47,257 nt of DNA from Lichtheimia corymbifera B2541 (taxonomy: Eukaryota > Mucoromycota > Mucoromycetes > Mucorales > Lichtheimiaceae). How positions within the stretch are numbered: the first letter of the stretch is position 1; each line of letters opens with the position of its first letter. Both the position numbers and the translations under genes were made by a program. The notes below the pieces were generated by a model, which was not told the origin of the DNA, searched no databases, and worked only from the letters and a program-made list of their open reading frames with translations. Where the stretch lies: positions 1-47,257 of the forward strand of contig JNEU01001141.1 in the NCBI GenBank assembly GCA_000697475.1. The letters are read 5' to 3'. Below, piece by piece: positions 45,980 through 47,257 of this stretch.

Positions 45980-46290
45980 GAGAAAGGTCATACTTAAGCA
46001 AACCTCCCTTGGACAGAACATAAAGAACTGCTCAAGTACGATCGCACTTAAGTAAGCCTCCCCTAAACAAACCTTTAAGACCTGAAAGGTGCCACAGACT
46101 CTGTTCACGGAATTCGACAGCTAGAAGTCTTATAACCCATCTGCTCCCGCTCGCCAGTGCTCTAAAGAAAAGAAAAGAGAAAAAAAGAATGGGGAACCGC
46201 CCTTCTTTTATATCTTTAAATTCCAATTTGACTCCCGCTCTGACGTCCGACTGGCTATTGTGACCTTTTTGGGGCTTTAATCTCATTGGC
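45980..46290 (-). promoter_or_regulatory. Promoter- or LTR-like block on the minus strand
   Basis: On the minus strand: CCAAT (in GACAGCCAATGAG), GACGTC, TATAAAA (complement of 46206-46212), and then a C/T tract (complement of about 46164-46192). Downstream is a pair of similar ~38-bp segments that begin at CTTAAG sites at 45993 and 46047. No ORF follows. It could be a solo LTR or a promoter of a non-coding or lost gene. Confidence 0.35.
45993..46084. repeat. Two similar ~38-bp segments 54 bp apart
   Basis: CTTAAGCAAACCTCCCTTGG (45993) and CTTAAGTAAGCCTCCCCTAA (46047) are followed by comparable sequence ending AGA(A/C)CTG. Confidence 0.6.
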
Positions 46291-47257
46291 TGTCGATTCA
46301 GCGTGTAGGAATCAGTAGTAAAGGTATGTTTTTAGGTGTGTAAAGGGTACTTTTTGAAAGATAAGGTGTAATGTGCATGGTGAAACATAGCAGGGAAGCG
46401 GAGACATAGCTTGTCTTTACTTGATATAGTATAATTCTGCGCACAGACCAGGGGTTCACGACACACATTCCGCAGGTTCATTTGTGCTACTACTCAGCTT
46501 GTCCGATTTCACGGTATTTTGTTATCGAATTTAAAGGAACATTCAAGTGTAGCAATAAAGGGAAAAGAGTGTGAGTGGTGGCGGTGGAGGTGCAAAAGGA
46601 AGGAGAGATAAAACATGGTCAACTACTACAGCGTGTACCCGACGATATACAGCAAGAACTATTATTAGGACAAGCTCTCGTGTACGTTACCAGTCACCAG
46701 CAAGACTATAACTGCGATCGAATGCTTTGTCGATTCCGATCTATGTCTGTGTTTCGATGCTTGACTGATGGACCTTCCACGATCTAATGGAGCCGAGATC
46801 AGACCCTTCCATGCTGTTTGGGACACGGAGTATATATGACGGAGCATACCTGTGCCTTCATCCATCCATTAGAGGACTACTTTAGGATTGCTGTATGCCT
46901 CCATTATCAAAGCTTTAATAAATGTTTTGGATCATCGTTTCTGTCATTATAATATTTCAGCTACCTGTATCCTAGGAGATCAGTTTCCTATGCAACAACT
47001 GTTGTCCTTTTCTCAAGCGAAATATCTTAGAGTAAATCGTATGGAAACCATACTTTTACTATCAAGAAGGCGCATGCATGACTTACAAGACCACCTTTAT
47101 TCCATCCAATGAGATATAATCCACAAGCAACAACAAGAAAGGAATATGCTAGCTAATCCAAGTGGATAATAAACGATGCTTGTAACTTCTTCTTTGCCAT
47201 GGTCGCCTCCATCCATTCAAGTCGCCGTCATTATGAGAGCCATCCAAGACATAGCTA
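46291..47257. other. Window end, no supported gene
   Basis: Nearly 1 kb with only short frames (46575-46787 and 46888-47112 are the longest on the plus strand). Neither looks like a protein. Confidence 0.4.

Noticed and set aside
46032..46286. 84-aa minus-strand frame
   Set aside because: It runs across the TATA box and C/T tract of the promoter-like block, so it is unlikely to be translated.

Overview
The window looks like nuclear DNA of an early-diverging filamentous fungus, most likely a Mucoromycota (Mucorales-type) species. Genes carry many short introns of about 45-80 nt with GT..AG ends. They lie close together on both strands with AT-rich spacers, and pyrimidine tracts precede several start codons. 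The gene set is fungal and eukaryotic: an NHA1-type antiporter, a MET30 F-box protein, SPA2, the septation scaffold CDC11/NUD1, GTR1, MED7 and ARPC5. The phylum call also rests on a remnant at 42.1-42.7 kb that resembles a Mucoromycota protein family I know from memory. The genus is not resolved.

Layout. 1-5.5 kb: a seemingly intact non-LTR (LINE) retrotransposon on the minus strand. ORF1 (two zinc knuckles) and ORF2 (endonuclease, reverse transcriptase, zinc motif) overlap as ATGA, and a very short 3' UTR ends in A-rich sequence at the window edge. 5.6-6.03 kb: a 416-bp inverted-repeat element (MITE-like) whose ends carry a near-perfect palindrome, with about 54-bp tandem copies inside. 7.17-8.17 kb: a serine-rich orphan CDS. 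8.3-42 kb: the dense housekeeping section. In order it holds CLPB (ankyrin + AAA disaggregase, -), BRAP/ETP1 (+), DOHH (-), APC8/CDC23 (+), SPA2 (+), NHA1 (+) and MET30 (+). A 2.3-kb gene-poor gap follows, then a PLP aminotransferase (-), ARPC5 (-), a divergent HSP70 (+), CDC11/NUD1-like LRR scaffold (+), MED7 (-), an orphan (-) and GTR1 (-). 42-47.3 kb: gene-poor DNA with a decayed gene of a lineage-expanded family and an LTR- or promoter-like block, but no gene I can support.

The genes are not an operon or cluster. Several themes recur: protein quality control (CLPB, HSP70-like), ubiquitin ligases (APC8, MET30, BRAP), polarity, cytokinesis and actin (SPA2, CDC11, ARPC5) and nutrient signalling (GTR1, MET30). 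Divergent pairs that may share promoters are CLPB/BRAP, DOHH/APC8 and ARPC5/HSP70-like. Exon joins below were worked out by eye from splice sites, reading frame and remembered family sequences. No alignment was run.

The items most worth a second look are the metazoan-type CLPB in a fungus, the palindromic inverted-repeat element, a probable GC-AG intron in the HSP70-like gene, two TATA-plus-pyrimidine promoter modules with no ORF at 26.9 and 28.1 kb, and the decayed Mucoromycota-type gene at 42.1-42.7 kb.
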